From Pseudofabraea citricarpa (Eukaryota; Ascomycota; Leotiomycetes; Helotiales; Dermateaceae), in assembly GCA_029641185.1 (NCBI GenBank), contig JAPWGK010000034.1, positions 248,001 through 312,000 on the forward strand: a stretch of 64,000 bases of DNA, written 5' to 3'. Every line of letters begins with the position of its first letter. The stretch's first letter is position 1. Both the position numbers and the translations under genes were made by a program. The notes beneath the pieces are model-generated. The model ran no database searches. It was given only the letters and a program-made list of their open reading frames with translations, and was not told where the DNA came from. Shown here piece by piece: positions 35,199 to 46,900 of the stretch.

Positions 35199-35915
35199 GG
35201 CGAATCACACGGCTTAGCCAGCGTAGGCGAGACGGGCGATTCGGACGTGGGCGTGCAGAAGCAGGAGCAGGAGCAGAAGCACGAACGTGTGATGTTGCTA
35301 GTCGCTGGATTGGATTAGATTTGTGAGTAAGAGGATGGATGGATGGATGGATGAGTGGTGGTGGTGGAGGTGCTCGTCCTCGTGAGTCGTGCTTTGTTCG
35401 TCGGCCTCCCTCTTCCTGAGTTTATCCACGATTGCGGAGTGCAGTGGTAGGTAAGGTGGTGTTGCGATAGATACCATTGATTAGTTGGCCTGCCTTTCTT
35501 GATCACATGCCCTCCTCCCCTCGCTGATCTGCTGCTTGCGTGTGGCAGCTGGCTATAGGTTCGCCAAGCTTGTTGGGCGATGCATGATTAAGCGACCGGC
35601 CAGAAGAAGATGGTTGTGCCTATGCACGCAACAGGGGAGCTTGGTTGGTGGTTGACCTCTGAGCCTCAGCCTTGCTTATATCGATACCTATTTATCTAGT
35701 CTCTAGTATGCCGCATAGCTTTGTTGGTTCTATTAATCATCTGGTCTGCTTAAACGAGTATTAAATGTTATTTCTATACATGAGAAATACTTTCCCTTGT
35801 ACTTCATATCAGTGTCAAAGTTTTCATCTTCGATTTCAGTTACAGAAAGATTCTACATGTAAAGCCTAAGAACAAAAGATAAATAACTGAAATCTCCTCA
35901 TCCCGTCAACTAGGA
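35199..35915. other. Promoter of the modular gene and spacer
   Basis: Carries a GCAGGAGCAGGAGCAG-like stretch near 35260 and an ATGG microsatellite. No gene seen. Confidence 0.45.
35333..35352. repeat. (GGAT)n microsatellite
   Basis: About five GGAT units followed by a short GGT run, non-coding. Confidence 0.85.
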
Positions 35916-36317
35916 TTAGTGCAAATCCCTTCGATATTTCAGCTTCACCTCTTCGGTGGTTTTAGGTGCTCGTCTTTCCCCCCTTGCCCAAGTTTTTATA
36001 TAATGGTCATACACTTCGAATGTTGCGTACTTATGCCCTCGATTGAAATCCCCCTCAAAGTCAAGACACTCCCTAACACATATATCCAGAAATATTTCAT
36101 GTCTACTCTGGGCATCTTTTGCTCGAAGAATCTCCCAGACGTAATTATCGATCCAATACATTGTTATAGCCCGGCCTGAGAGACACACGATTATTATAAA
36201 CAAGCATACTAGAAAGACTCCCAGTAAAAAGTGCATCATTTGTCTATCGCTTTCAATAATTTCTTCGTAGTATTTGACCTTCGACTGTAGATCTGGTATT
36301 ACTCTTACAGGAGCCAT
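35916..36317 (-). CDS. Small single-TM protein of the local LD-x-C-x3-C family (copy A)
   Basis: Not a recognised family. 133 residues, single exon. A short polar N-terminus with a helical stretch is followed by one strong membrane segment (about residues 28-51, MMHFLLGVFLVCLFIIIVCL), a heptad-like stretch, then LDICVREC (LD-x-C-x3-C), an acidic/aromatic segment, HYIKTWARG, and a basic tail. Copies B (49411-49794) and C (50854-51252) share the same order and motif on the same strand. The paired Cys could form an intramolecular disulfide or bind metal. Topology is not determined; there is no signal peptide. Confidence 0.7.
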   Translation of the reverse strand: MAPVRVIPDLQSKVKYYEEIIESDRQMMHFLLGVFLVCLFIIIVCLSGRAITMYWIDNYVWEILRAKDAQSRHEIFLDICVRECLDFEGDFNRGHKYATFEVYDHYIKTWARGERRAPKTTEEVKLKYRRDLH

Positions 36318-37144
36318 TTTTAGGCAGTCTAATGAGATACGAAGGTTAGCAGTTAGTTCTTGTCGTTGTATCTTAGTTTATAATCCGGATGTGTTCTTAC
36401 ATAAGTGATTAATATTAAGATGAGAAGCAGATACGAAAAATGTTTAGAGATTGCCGCTGAAACCGCGAAGATTCCTTACTTTATACTCAGCAACTAAGCT
36501 AGATTGAAGCTAAAAATTAGTCTTCTTAAAATATAAAGCTACTTGCGAACCTTACTCCTAGTCTCATTTAGTAACATTTTCTAAAAGATAGCGTTAAGCT
36601 TTCAAGGTTTACGATAATGCTTATTGAATTTTGAAAGCTACTTAAAACCGGTATCCACTTCTTCGATACGTGATAACTCAACAGCTGACCTTGAAGGGGT
36701 TTTCTGCTTCCGATAGACTAGTTCGCAACAGCAACAAATTCATTTAAAGAAATGTATGAAATAAGTGGAAATTCTTGATATTTGTGAGTAAAAAGTTTTA
36801 TTCTAATATATCGCTCAATCCATAAAGTGTTCTGTGCGGAAGTATGAAAATACGGAGGGTCTTTTGATAAAAATGATATTTATGAAGACAGAGGATGATG
36901 AGTTTAGTCACACGTTCATTGGTTGGGATATAGATCTAGACTTTTAACGATTTATCCGGATGCCAATCAAAAGCTACGCCCTCTTTTCAACTACGTCGTC
37001 AGCCGTTCCCCGCTCGGTTAACAGGCTGCATATATTCTGCCAGGCTCCCAAGCTGTTGGATAGATGCCATTTCTCAGGATCCATTCTTGGCTCAATCTAT
37101 TTCCATCTTGTGTTCGTAAATCAAAAAGTCTCCTTCCGGACAAA
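36318..37144. other. AT-rich intergenic DNA
   Basis: Promoters of the small TM gene (-) and of the PhyH gene (+). Nothing else. Confidence 0.45.
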
Positions 37145-38159
37145 ATGCCAACCTCAACAGATTATTCCCTCACTGAAGCCCAGAAAGCTCAGTTTCTCAA
37201 CCATGGATATGTCAAGATCCCAGGCTGCTTCAGCCGTGCAGACGCCGCGTTTCTGACTTCCCAGATGTGGGTTCGTCTTGGCATGTCACCGAATGACAAG
37301 AGCACTTGGACGACCGAGCGGACCAACATGCCCTGGCACAAACTGACGCGGGTATCGGAATTTGCACCGAAAGCCTGGGCGGCGATGTGTGAGCTGCTGG
37401 GCGGAGAAGACCGAATTTCCGAGGATATGCGGTCTTGGAGCGATGGGTTCATTGTGAATCTGGGCAAGGAAGAGTATGCAGAAGATGACGAGCTGCGATT
37501 TCGAGACTTGGATGGCTGGCACAACGATGGTGATTTCTTTGTGCATTTTCTCGATAGCCCTGAGCAGGCGTTGTTGGTGATCCCACTGTTTAGTGATATT
37601 GAACCCCGTGGGGGAGGGACTGTTATTAATGGTGATGGGATCCGAGCTATTGCTAAACATCTGGTATGTAATTTATACAACGAGAGACACAATAGCTAAT
37701 AGGTAGCAGTACGATCACCCTGAAGGTGTGACGCCTTGGATGCGATCAGTCAACAGCTCAAACGCACTTACTGAGGACGGAGACTTCTGGCGCAATCTTG
37801 CTCAAGATCCCCTCGAGACACGAGAGGAGAATTTTGTTGAGGCTACTGGCGAAGTTGGGGACGTGTATCTTTTGCATCCTTTCATGCTACATACGGCTTC
37901 AAAGAATTTCCTTCGCAAACCACGCATCATCACCAACCCACCTGTCTCGCTTAAAGAGCCGTTCCAATATGACAGGGAGGATAAGAGTCAGTATAGCTTA
38001 GTGGAGTTGAAGACTTTGAAGGACCTGGGAATGCCGGATGGGTTGAAAAACTGGAAGATTGAGGGACAAAGAATGGGTTGGGTTCCTGCGAGGATTAAAA
38101 GAATGGATGAAATGAAGAGACAGGAGCTTGAGAGATTGCAAAATAAAAGTATTTCTTAA
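37145..38159 (+). CDS. Phytanoyl-CoA dioxygenase (PhyH) family protein
   Basis: Fe(II)/2-oxoglutarate-dependent oxygenase of the PhyH superfamily. Exons 37145-37663 and 37710-38159 (intron 46 nt) give 322 residues; an alternative acceptor 3 nt upstream would insert one Gln. The iron facial triad is visible as the His and Asp of GWHNDGDFF and the distal His of LLHPFMLHTAS, with the 2-oxoglutarate Arg in RKPRIITNPP. The N-terminal FLNHGYVKIPG is typical of the fold. Fungal members act in secondary metabolism or lipid hydroxylation. No biosynthetic cluster surrounds it, so the substrate is open. Confidence 0.9.
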
Positions 38160-39078
38160 CTACTGAAAGAAATGAATATTGTTTTGATAGTGTACTAAAT
38201 TGATCATTCTGGTCCGATGAAAAATTCCTAAAACTCTGACATCGATTATTCATGACTTCTCCAAAATAAAAAGTAAAGACAACTAATGTTGTTATTGGTG
38301 ACGGCACCAAAATTACCTGAAGCATATATTGCTTTCAGGTTCTTTGAATATTGAATAAGTAAACGTAGCACGCCGCAAACTTGCAAATAGCTACGATTAC
38401 AGGAATCGAAGGTCGTGTTAACTATCTTTTGTGCAATTTGCTACTTACAAAGAATATCCGTATGCAAAACTTAACTAGATAAATGAGTTCTATAGAGATG
38501 GATACCGCCACATATGATACTGTAGCCTTACTTTTGTGATAGCTCTAGATGCCACTTGATCATTCAAAGTAAAGCTACCAAGCTGACTTTTACTCAATTA
38601 ACAATACCACTCGAGACTACGTTCAAGGTTTTTTGACTCTATGAAAATGAATATTAAACCTGATACTTCTTATTCGATCAGAAACTCGACAATTCTTGGT
38701 GCTTTGATCACTTGACTAGTACTACATTTGCCCAGGCCGCACCCTGGCACCTAGCTATGTCACCTGAGATCGTCAACGTTGAACGAGGAACTCGAAATTG
38801 CCTCCACAACCAAGGATTCTATACTTGCCTTACACTTCTTGGTCTTTATTAGAAGATCGATAATTATCTCCATGATTAATAACTCATCGTTAATTCGCCA
38901 AGTACTATCACCTGACCTCCAATTCAACTTCGAGACATCCCGCGTCGTTTAAGCTTCGAGAATCACACCATAACACAACGGTAAAGAAAAGTTGCCAGCT
39001 CTCAAATCAACCGCCTTGCACGACCAAAATTCTGCCGAATACCAGGAAAGTAGTTTGTGTTTTATTTGGAATACCACG
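38160..39078. other. AT-rich intergenic DNA
   Basis: No supported gene. The right end is the LDH promoter and leader. An in-frame ATG at 38992 would extend LDH by 29 poorly conserved-looking residues and is not preferred. Confidence 0.45.
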
Positions 39079-40131
39079 ATGTCTGCTTCCAGCGGTTCAA
39101 TCGCGATCATAGGCGCGGGTTCTGTTGGCTCAGCCGTGGCATACTCCCTCCTCCTCCGACAAGTTGTGGCCGATCTTATCATGGTGGACATAGACAACGA
39201 CCTGTGCCAGGCTCAAGTGCAAGATCTGTCCGATGCAACTTTTCTCTCCAATGTCAAGATCCGCCAAGGAAGCCCCGCGGATGCCCGGAAAGCTGACATT
39301 ATCATCATTACTGCTGGAGCAAAGCAGAAGCCTGGTGATACACGACTTGATCTGATTGATCGAAACCTCAAGGTCCTGAAGTCAATCTTGCAGTCCCTCC
39401 ACCCGATCCGGAACGATGCTATCCTCCTCGTTGCTAATCCTGTCGACATTCTCACCTTGTTCGCCCAGAGGCTCTCAGGCTTGCCGAAGGGCCAGGTGCT
39501 TGGATCTGGTACTTTGCTGGACTCTATTAGGCTTACTCGAATCCTTGCTAGCAAGCTGAAAGTGAGTTTGGCTTTTATTCTATCACGAGTTATCTACAGG
39601 TGGGTTAGTAAACTAATGTTTATTTAGGTCTCTGACAATTCTATTCACGCGTTCGTAATTGGCGAGCATGGAGATTCTCAGTGTGTAGGTTTGAGTGCAG
39701 TATCTCATATCCGTTAAAACGTGCTAATAATAAATTTCCTTCGCCAACAGATCGCTTGGTCCAATGCAACCGTATACGGAACACCACTTTTGCAGACACT
39801 TCCGCTATCAAAAGCTGAGCAGGATGAGATTGCATTGACGACCCGAAAGAAGGCAGAAACTATCATCAAGGTGAAAGGATTTACTTCGTATGGTGTTGCT
39901 GCTGTGACAGCAAGGATATGTGAAAGCATCATCTTTGATCATCGGCAAGTTTTGCCTCTCAGCCACTGGCAAGAGGAGTGGGATTGTTGCCTGAGCCTTC
40001 CTGCTGTTTTGGGTAGAGAGGGTATCATATCCTCTTTCCCTCTCCGCTTAGATGAGAACGAGCAGACGTTTCTGTCCAACTCGGCGAAGGGATTAGTCAA
40101 GATCATAGGAGAGTATTCAGAGGAACTGTGA
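39079..40131 (+). CDS. L-lactate dehydrogenase (NAD-dependent)
   Basis: Exons 39079-39561, 39628-39684 and 39751-40131 give 306 residues, the usual LDH length. The nucleotide loop GAGSVGSA is followed by an Asp at the end of strand 2 (MVDID), which selects NAD. The substrate loop carries GAKQKPGDTR: the Gln at the specificity position points to lactate rather than malate (Arg in malate dehydrogenases), and the Arg follows in DTR. LLDSIRL supplies the Asp and Arg of the active site, and GEHGDSQ the catalytic His175. The 57-nt middle exon holds the catalytic His alone. LDH would interconvert pyruvate and L-lactate, either fermentatively or for growth on lactate. The C-terminal region is less conserved but complete. 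Confidence 0.9.
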
Positions 40132-40380
40132 TGATTTCTCTTTGGTACTGAATATCTGGTTCTATTCATACCGTGCTACGAGGCCACGTAGCTACCGAAT
40201 GTTCTTATTAAAATAGATAAGACTTTTGCTCTTATTAAGGCTAGGCTACAAAGAAGACCCCAAGCTCTTTCCGATCAATCACTATCATGTGTAGGAAGTA
40301 ACCCAATTCTAAGGTACTTGTGATTTATTTGTACGCCTTCTGTTTTCAGTAAAATAACATACAGTATCAACAATTATGCC

Positions 40381-40941
40381 TCACGCGTGGCATAAGATCA
40401 AACGCAAGAGCTCGAGGCAGCTGTTCTTATCACAGAGACTCTCCTCGATGGCGTCTGCGAGAAAGCCATAGAACGAATTACAAAAGACCGAAGCAAGCTC
40501 GAGGAAGAGTTTCAGCTCGACAAGGACAAGCAGCGAATAAAAGTCAAGCAGCGGCCATGCCAAAAGGCTGCCAATAAAGCAGCACAGGTCGCGGATTTCC
40601 GGATGGCCATAATCAAGCCTGTCGAGGCCGCTTAGGCGGGAGAGCTTGTCCCTGAGCCGGATCAGGTGCGGTGTGATGGCTTGGCTGTGCATATCGCGTA
40701 AGATAACGAGGAGCTCATTCGCGAAAAATATGAGCATGAATGCATAGGGATGCCCCAGTTGCTCGGCCAAGAGGAAGCATGGTTCCAAGGTTAAGATGCA
40801 CTCTTCTACCTCTAAGTCGTCTATCCCCATCATTGGGAAGAGCAGTGGTGCGAGGTAGATAATCCAACGTGCCATTTGCAGTGCGGTGATCTTAGATCCG
40901 AAGTCTCTTGAGATCTTGACTTTTTGCCACATATGAGGCAT
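40381..40941 (-). CDS. Hypothetical hydrophobic protein
   Basis: Not recognised. 186 residues, single exon, with Leu-rich hydrophobic stretches around residues 24-40, 66-82 and 120-160 and several Cys (LCCFIG, LCDKNSCLELL, LILCHA). It could be a helical globular or membrane-associated protein. It is the only long frame between LDH and the HeLo gene and has an ATG in reasonable context. It may be a lineage-specific gene. Confidence 0.45.
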   Translation of the reverse strand: MPHMWQKVKISRDFGSKITALQMARWIIYLAPLLFPMMGIDDLEVEECILTLEPCFLLAEQLGHPYAFMLIFFANELLVILRDMHSQAITPHLIRLRDKLSRLSGLDRLDYGHPEIRDLCCFIGSLLAWPLLDFYSLLVLVELKLFLELASVFCNSFYGFLADAIEESLCDKNSCLELLRLILCHA

Positions 40942-41571
40942 CGTGTAGTATAGAAAGATGTATAAGAATGGAATACGTAATTGAAATATCGGTATAGGTA
41001 ACCTGTGGATAGCTTCGTTTGTTCTTATACCTCGTGCAAGATGTGTTTGTTCGTTGGAGGTAGACGAAACTTAAAGAGGAAGTGTGTAAAAGTTTGTCTT
41101 ATTTAGAAAGTATTTTTAGTAAATTGTGTCTAAATATCTAGATCAGTCCAGTTCATAAGGCCCGATTATACTTAGTTTGGATCTAAAGGAACACCGCCGC
41201 AGGATTAAGCGAGGACATGCCAGATTAGCGACAAGGCTTTTTACTAAACACCCAAGCTACGATAACCACCTTGATTTAGTTAGGATTCTGATTATACTCA
41301 TCCTGGCTACTTAAAAGCAGATAACAAAAAGCATTTGTTAACTGGTCATTGTTCAGCAATCAATATTGTCCAGTTCTTTCAGGTACTAAAACGCCTTGAA
41401 ACGAATACCTAGGTAGTCAAGCAAAAGAATGAGCAAAAACTTAAAAATCATCCCTCTAATCTACCATGGAAGACGAGAAAACCTAGTCACATAACCGGAG
41501 TATGATGCGATCACATAACTACCAAGGAACACTTCAAATCGAATGACCATTCGAAACAGTCGCAATCATAA
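40942..41571. other. AT-rich intergenic DNA
   Basis: No supported gene. Confidence 0.45.
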
Positions 41572-43387
41572 TCATATATTAGCAGCAGAGCGTTCTAACA
41601 CATCCACTATCTGACTACGGAAAGCCTGCTGCAACTTCAAATCTTCCTTGGTATCATCTGCAACCCCGAATTCTCCCGTCAGACACTTGACAACGACATT
41701 TTTGTATCGCTCGCCCATCCTCGCACCTAGTCGTCGAGATGCATGTTTCAGCAACTGTGACTGGATCGCGTGCGGATCTCGAGCATGCTGAAATCGGTTC
41801 TTTTCTAATGTGATGGCTTGCTCCCATAGTCCCAATTCAAGAAGCACAACGCCTACTGGAGTTAGATAGATGCCAGTTGTAGGTTTTCGACGCGGTAGCT
41901 TACCAAGCGCATATATATCATGGATCTTGTTGAACATCATCCCCGGTTGCCCTTGTCGCAGAGGATGTCGATAGATATCACGCTCGATGCAGATATCCGT
42001 AATCCCCAGTGAGAAATCCGCCTCTGGCCTACTGTATTCAAATCCCAATACCCATGGTTCACTATAATCAATCTCGGGCGCAGAGCTGGCTCCAGATTTC
42101 GAGCAGCTGCTTATAGGTTCATCACCCAAAGGAAAGAAAAGTATGTTCTCACTGCGAAAGCTCTCGTGTACCTGCAAATAAATTAACCAATATTACTGGG
42201 GATCGAGTAGGTTCGTTACTCACCCACTTGACCATCTGAAGTTGAGCCATACAATTGGCTAGCTTGAATGCTAACTGGAATTTGTCTCCCAAGCTTGGCT
42301 TCACATTGGGCATAGAGAGTAGCCGGTGTAGACTTAAAGGATCCGATTTGACATCGTGTGGAATTTCGAAAGCAAACGCAATACGGGCTTGATCTGGCAG
42401 AAACTTCCAGCCCATACACCTGGGAATACAGAACACTTGCTCCTTCGGCTGCTGGAGCAGTTTGGCCAAGCCATCGACTCGGTCCCTAGTCCTAGTATCA
42501 ATCTGAATCTCTTTGGAACGATGGCGATTTTCATCGTAGGATCGGTTTTCCTGGAGTAAACGGCCTTCCTTAGTCGTCAACAACGCAAACCTTTCTTCGA
42601 CTGTTTTGGAATGCTTTAGCATGTCAATCCATCTGTCTCCTTGTAATTCTAAAGTGCCTGTCACTGCTCGAGCATCTCCTGCCGCCAGCTGTAAAGAGGC
42701 ATCGAGGTTAAACCCCAAAGAAATTGACGCTTGGTCGTTGCGCAGGCGCTGGAGATGTTGCATATCAACACCGATCGAGCTTGCGAGACTCCACAACTTA
42801 ATATTCTCGTGTATCCGACTATTCAGATCTGAAAAGTTTGCGAGAACCTCTTCCGTCCTCTTTTTATCGCGCAGGGACCATCGAAGAACCATCATGGACG
42901 ATTTGGGAAATGCTCTGAGCAGGTCGAGGGTGCTAGATGACTTTTGCGAATGGAGAGAGAGACTCTTGATCGATCCTTGGGGAGAAGGGCTTCGGACGAT
43001 GGTCCCGTTCGTTCCATATCGCCGTTGTAATAGTTCATGACCTTCGTGAAGGGTACTGACCAGCCGACCCAAGAAAATCTTTATCTGATCCTGCACATCC
43101 TCGTCGAACTTTTCGAACAGAGCCAGCCCGCCGTATATTGGTGAAGCTTCAAACAAGAGGTGTCGGAGTTGCGCCGTTCGATTGTTCTCGTCTTTGAGCT
43201 TGTCATAGAGTTCGTCGGTATCCTATTTGCGGCTGTTAGAAAATGCGACACAGATCTCGCACTGTCTACAACATACATTGTCGAATCCTCTAGCATCTGC
43301 GATCAACTGCGCCGTCCTCTCTCCCAACTTCAGAAGCTGGTCGAAGATGGCGATGGTCAAGCCTGCGATGCTCGTTGGGTCGATCAT
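41572..43387 (-). CDS. HeLo-domain protein with a C-terminal pseudokinase-like domain
   Basis: Fungal HET-S-like architecture. Exons 43387-43277, 43222-42224, 42171-41904 and 41855-41572 join in frame to 553 residues; the 48-nt last intron is a multiple of 3 and easily overlooked. The N-terminal 200 residues start MIDPTSIAGLTIAIFDQLL and contain FEASPIYGG, matching HeLo (prion-inhibition and propagation) domains, which in HET-S insert into membranes to cause incompatibility death. The C-terminal half has kinase-fold elements common in this fungal family: HESFRSENILFF where active kinases have HxDLxxxN (catalytic Asp replaced), LGFEYSRP in the DFG region without DFG, DIYRHP, and HDIYALVGVVLLELGLW equivalent to subdomain IX. 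It therefore looks catalytically dead. Head-to-head with a large kinase-ankyrin gene. Confidence 0.85.
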
Positions 43388-43917
43388 GTTGAGAAGATCC
43401 TCATCGCTGCCGGCTTGCTTGACGATGGCGACAGAACCACCAGCCGGGTTAATAATGTCTCCTGCACACTGCACCTACACCTGTAGCCTCGTGAGGGCGA
43501 GTGAGGGGCATGCTGCGGCTGAATGGCCCCCAACATCGAGATGGTGGATCCATGCTGTAATCAGTTAGTGCCGCAGCCTTCTCAAGCTCCATCCACCTCT
43601 GCAATTTCAGTCCACACTGATGCTCTGATGCCCCCCAAGAAGCATCGTAGCGACGACAGGAGACTCGTGCCCCGTGCCCTCATGCCTTTGTTGCGCCGGT
43701 GGGAATGGCATCTTTGGAGGGAGTGTCGTTAGAGGTACGGGAAAATGTCGCCATCGCATTGAGCTGGTGGTGGAGCTGGGGGGAGTTGGCGAACTGGAGG
43801 TCTATGCCCAGGAGACGGGACCACCCGTTCTGATCCAGATCAACAACCCAGATCCGTCGCTCCCCACATACCAGTCAATGCGACTATTCCATGAAGAATC
43901 GAGGCTAACTGAGACAG
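43388..43917. other. Divergent promoter region plus unresolved 5' coding of the kinase-ankyrin gene
   Basis: Plus-strand frames here read like coding: MPPKKHRSDDRR from 43631, and a frame from about 43733 through 43961 containing VYAQETGPPVLIQ. Neither connects to the kinase frame by a confident phase-0 donor. The strong branch point and acceptor GCTAACTGAGACAG end at 43917. Confidence 0.5.
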
Positions 43918-46900
43918 TTTACCACGACGCGGAAAGCTGTTTCGCGGACACTACTCTCTAGTGTTGGTGGATTCTCTCAGCCAAACCGTCGCCAGATTCG
44001 ATCCCTCCAGCAGCTTCTGGGCACTATTCGAACTCTGGGTCTACACTTCACGCCCGGACACACACTGCACGAAGAGGGTTTTTGTGGTGAGGGCGTGTCG
44101 TACCGCGTTTTAAGATGTCGACAGGCACCCGGAGCTCAGGTTGTTGCCGTAAAACAGATCAAGCTCCCGAATTTCGCGAGCCCCGAGGCGTTCGAGCGCC
44201 AAGTAGCATGTGTTCTACGTGATATCGAGGTAAATATGTGTCCTGGGATTGATATGGTGAAGTAACAGCTGGCTAAATCGATGCAAGGTCATGTCCCATG
44301 GCCCTCTGGCGAGCCACCCGAATGTCTTGGACATTATTGGTTATGGCTGGGACATCAAGGGAAATGGGAGTATTCCATATCTGGTAACCGAGTATGCGAC
44401 TGAGGGTACAATGAGGGACTATCTGCGAAGACGTAAACTTCCCAGCAGGGACAAGTTGGTGCTGTGTCAAAATGTGGCCAAAGGCCTGCACGAATTGCAT
44501 CTTTGTGGGATGGCTCATGGCGATCTAAAGCTGGACAACGTGCTCATCACTCCCGACCTGACACCAAAAACGTTTTCACATGGCGTGGTGGCTAAGATTT
44601 CGGATTTTGGACACTCCCTTATGCTGTACGAAGAGGGCGATGCACGAGAAGACCAACGATATGGTGGGACCTTGGCATATAATGCACCTGAAATTCTCAA
44701 AGACCGAGGAGCGAATTGGACCTCCGTAAATCTGCGAAAATGCGATATTTGGGCATTGGGATTGTTGTGCTGGGAAGCTCTGGACAATGGCTTGGCATTT
44801 TACAAAACTCCTCGAATTCTGGACTTAATCGCTTTTGTTAAAACCGACTCAAATTCCTCTTCCTTCAATAGTGCCAGCGGAGGAAATGACACAAACAATA
44901 CAAGTAAAGCATCCTCGGACAGTCTATTGGATGGCTTAGCTCTGGTGGCTGATCGCCTGCAAGATGCGGCATTGCAATTTCTGGAATCTGATACCGTGAA
45001 GGATTTGCATGGTTTTGAAAGCTTCAAGTTGAAAGATCTCTTCAAGGCTACTTTGGCGATTGATCCAGATAAAAGAGTCGCCGACATTCCACAGCTGCCA
45101 ATATTGTCGAAGAGCAAAGCTTCCGAGAATCGCATGAGGCTGGGTCAGCAAAACAACAAACCAGAGTGGTCATTCGACATGTTTCGTCCGGCTCAAATGT
45201 CCCAGATACCATACTCAGTAAAAGTACAAATTTTCAACGATTGTAATCGAATAGGATCTGAGGCCGGCCGCTCAACTACTTCGGCACAAGCTGCGTTCCA
45301 CGTCGGCATAGCCTATCTCGCAGGATTTGGAACGTCAGTTGATCTTGAAAAGGCCATGGATTGGATATCAAAGAGTTTCTCGAAAGGCCTTCCTGTTAGC
45401 AATCTCTTCGGCAACATTTTCAAAGCAGCTTTTCTCGATGACGATACTGAATCTCTTGAAAGCAGTAAAGTCCGATACACAAATGCTGTTCGCTTTGGCT
45501 TTCAAAACATCGATATTCCATACCTCGAGAACTCACAGTTCAAGTCAAAGCTTACATACCAACAGTTAAAAGTAGTCGCTGCTGATTATGAACGCGAGAG
45601 CCGAGAAAGCAGCACTTTTAGCGAGGAGACACTGCCTTTTCTAGTGGCACACTATGCAGTTGTGCACGGATTGACGGGATTTATTCAAGATGATGATTAC
45701 ATTAATCTGCAAGAACCGACAACTGGGGAAACACCCCTTTTCCTAGCCTGCCGACTGGGAGACATGGATGCTGTAAAACACTTAATGGCACGCGGAGCAG
45801 ACCCTCTTCTTCCAGCTATTGATGGATGCTTGCCTATTCACTGGCTGTGGATGTTTCCGCCAGAATCCCAAAGGTTTGTAGCTGAAGTTTTGTTTCTTCC
45901 TTTTGGTTCACTCTGGTCAGAGATGGCCATCCAACAAGAGCAAGGCGGCGCTGTTTGGGACCAACCAATGCTAGAATTAGTCAAGAGAACTGTCAACACA
46001 ACGACTTCGAGCATTCGTTCCCTAGACCAGCAACTTCCGCTTCAGTTGCTAGGAACACCATTGTCTTTTGCGGTTGCAGTCGCTTCAAAACCGACCGTTG
46101 ACTTGTTACTCGAGCTTGGAGCAGATTCAGATGTTGGTCCCGACCCTCCACCAGAAGATGTTCGCAACCGAAACCCTATTTGTCTAGCTATGAGCCTACA
46201 CCTCAGGGATATCCTGGATGGCTTCTTGCCTAGTGCTGGGGTTTATCTTGATCTAGACCCAGATGCAAAATTTTATTATGTTAAGGACGAGAGTGAAGCT
46301 TGGAGAGGGCTTGTGGACACATCACCAATTGAACGTACTCTTATACATGGAGTTCGTGCCCGTGAGGCCGCTCAGCAAATATTCGAGTTTGTTCATGGCC
46401 ATGTGACATATCATGGCGAAGTTACGCGGCCCAAGCTAGCTGCTTCTGCTATTGAGGTATCAGATGTTACTATGGCAAGTATTGCATTGCCTATGGAACT
46501 TTGTACTGAGGAAGGAGGGTTGGTTTTGACACCATATGAGAAAGACTCTTTACTTCTTTCTTGCACCCGAGCCGCATGCGCCGGAGGTCTGGAACCAGAA
46601 AGATGTATAGAGGTATTGGAATTTGCTATGTCTCGAGGATCTGCGATCAACTGTGATCTTGATTCTCACGACAAATCAAGAGCTATAAATATCGCCATCG
46701 AATACAAGCACGAAGAGGTTCTGGGCTGGTTTCTGCGCAATGATGTCGACCTGAATCTTCCAGACACGGATGGATCCTACGCGCTTCATCTTATGATCAG
46801 CAATGGCTTTTCTGACACCTGTTCTATCACGCGACTGCTTGAAGCATCTGCTGACCCAAATGTAATTGATGAAGAAACGGGAGATTCACCACTACATTTT

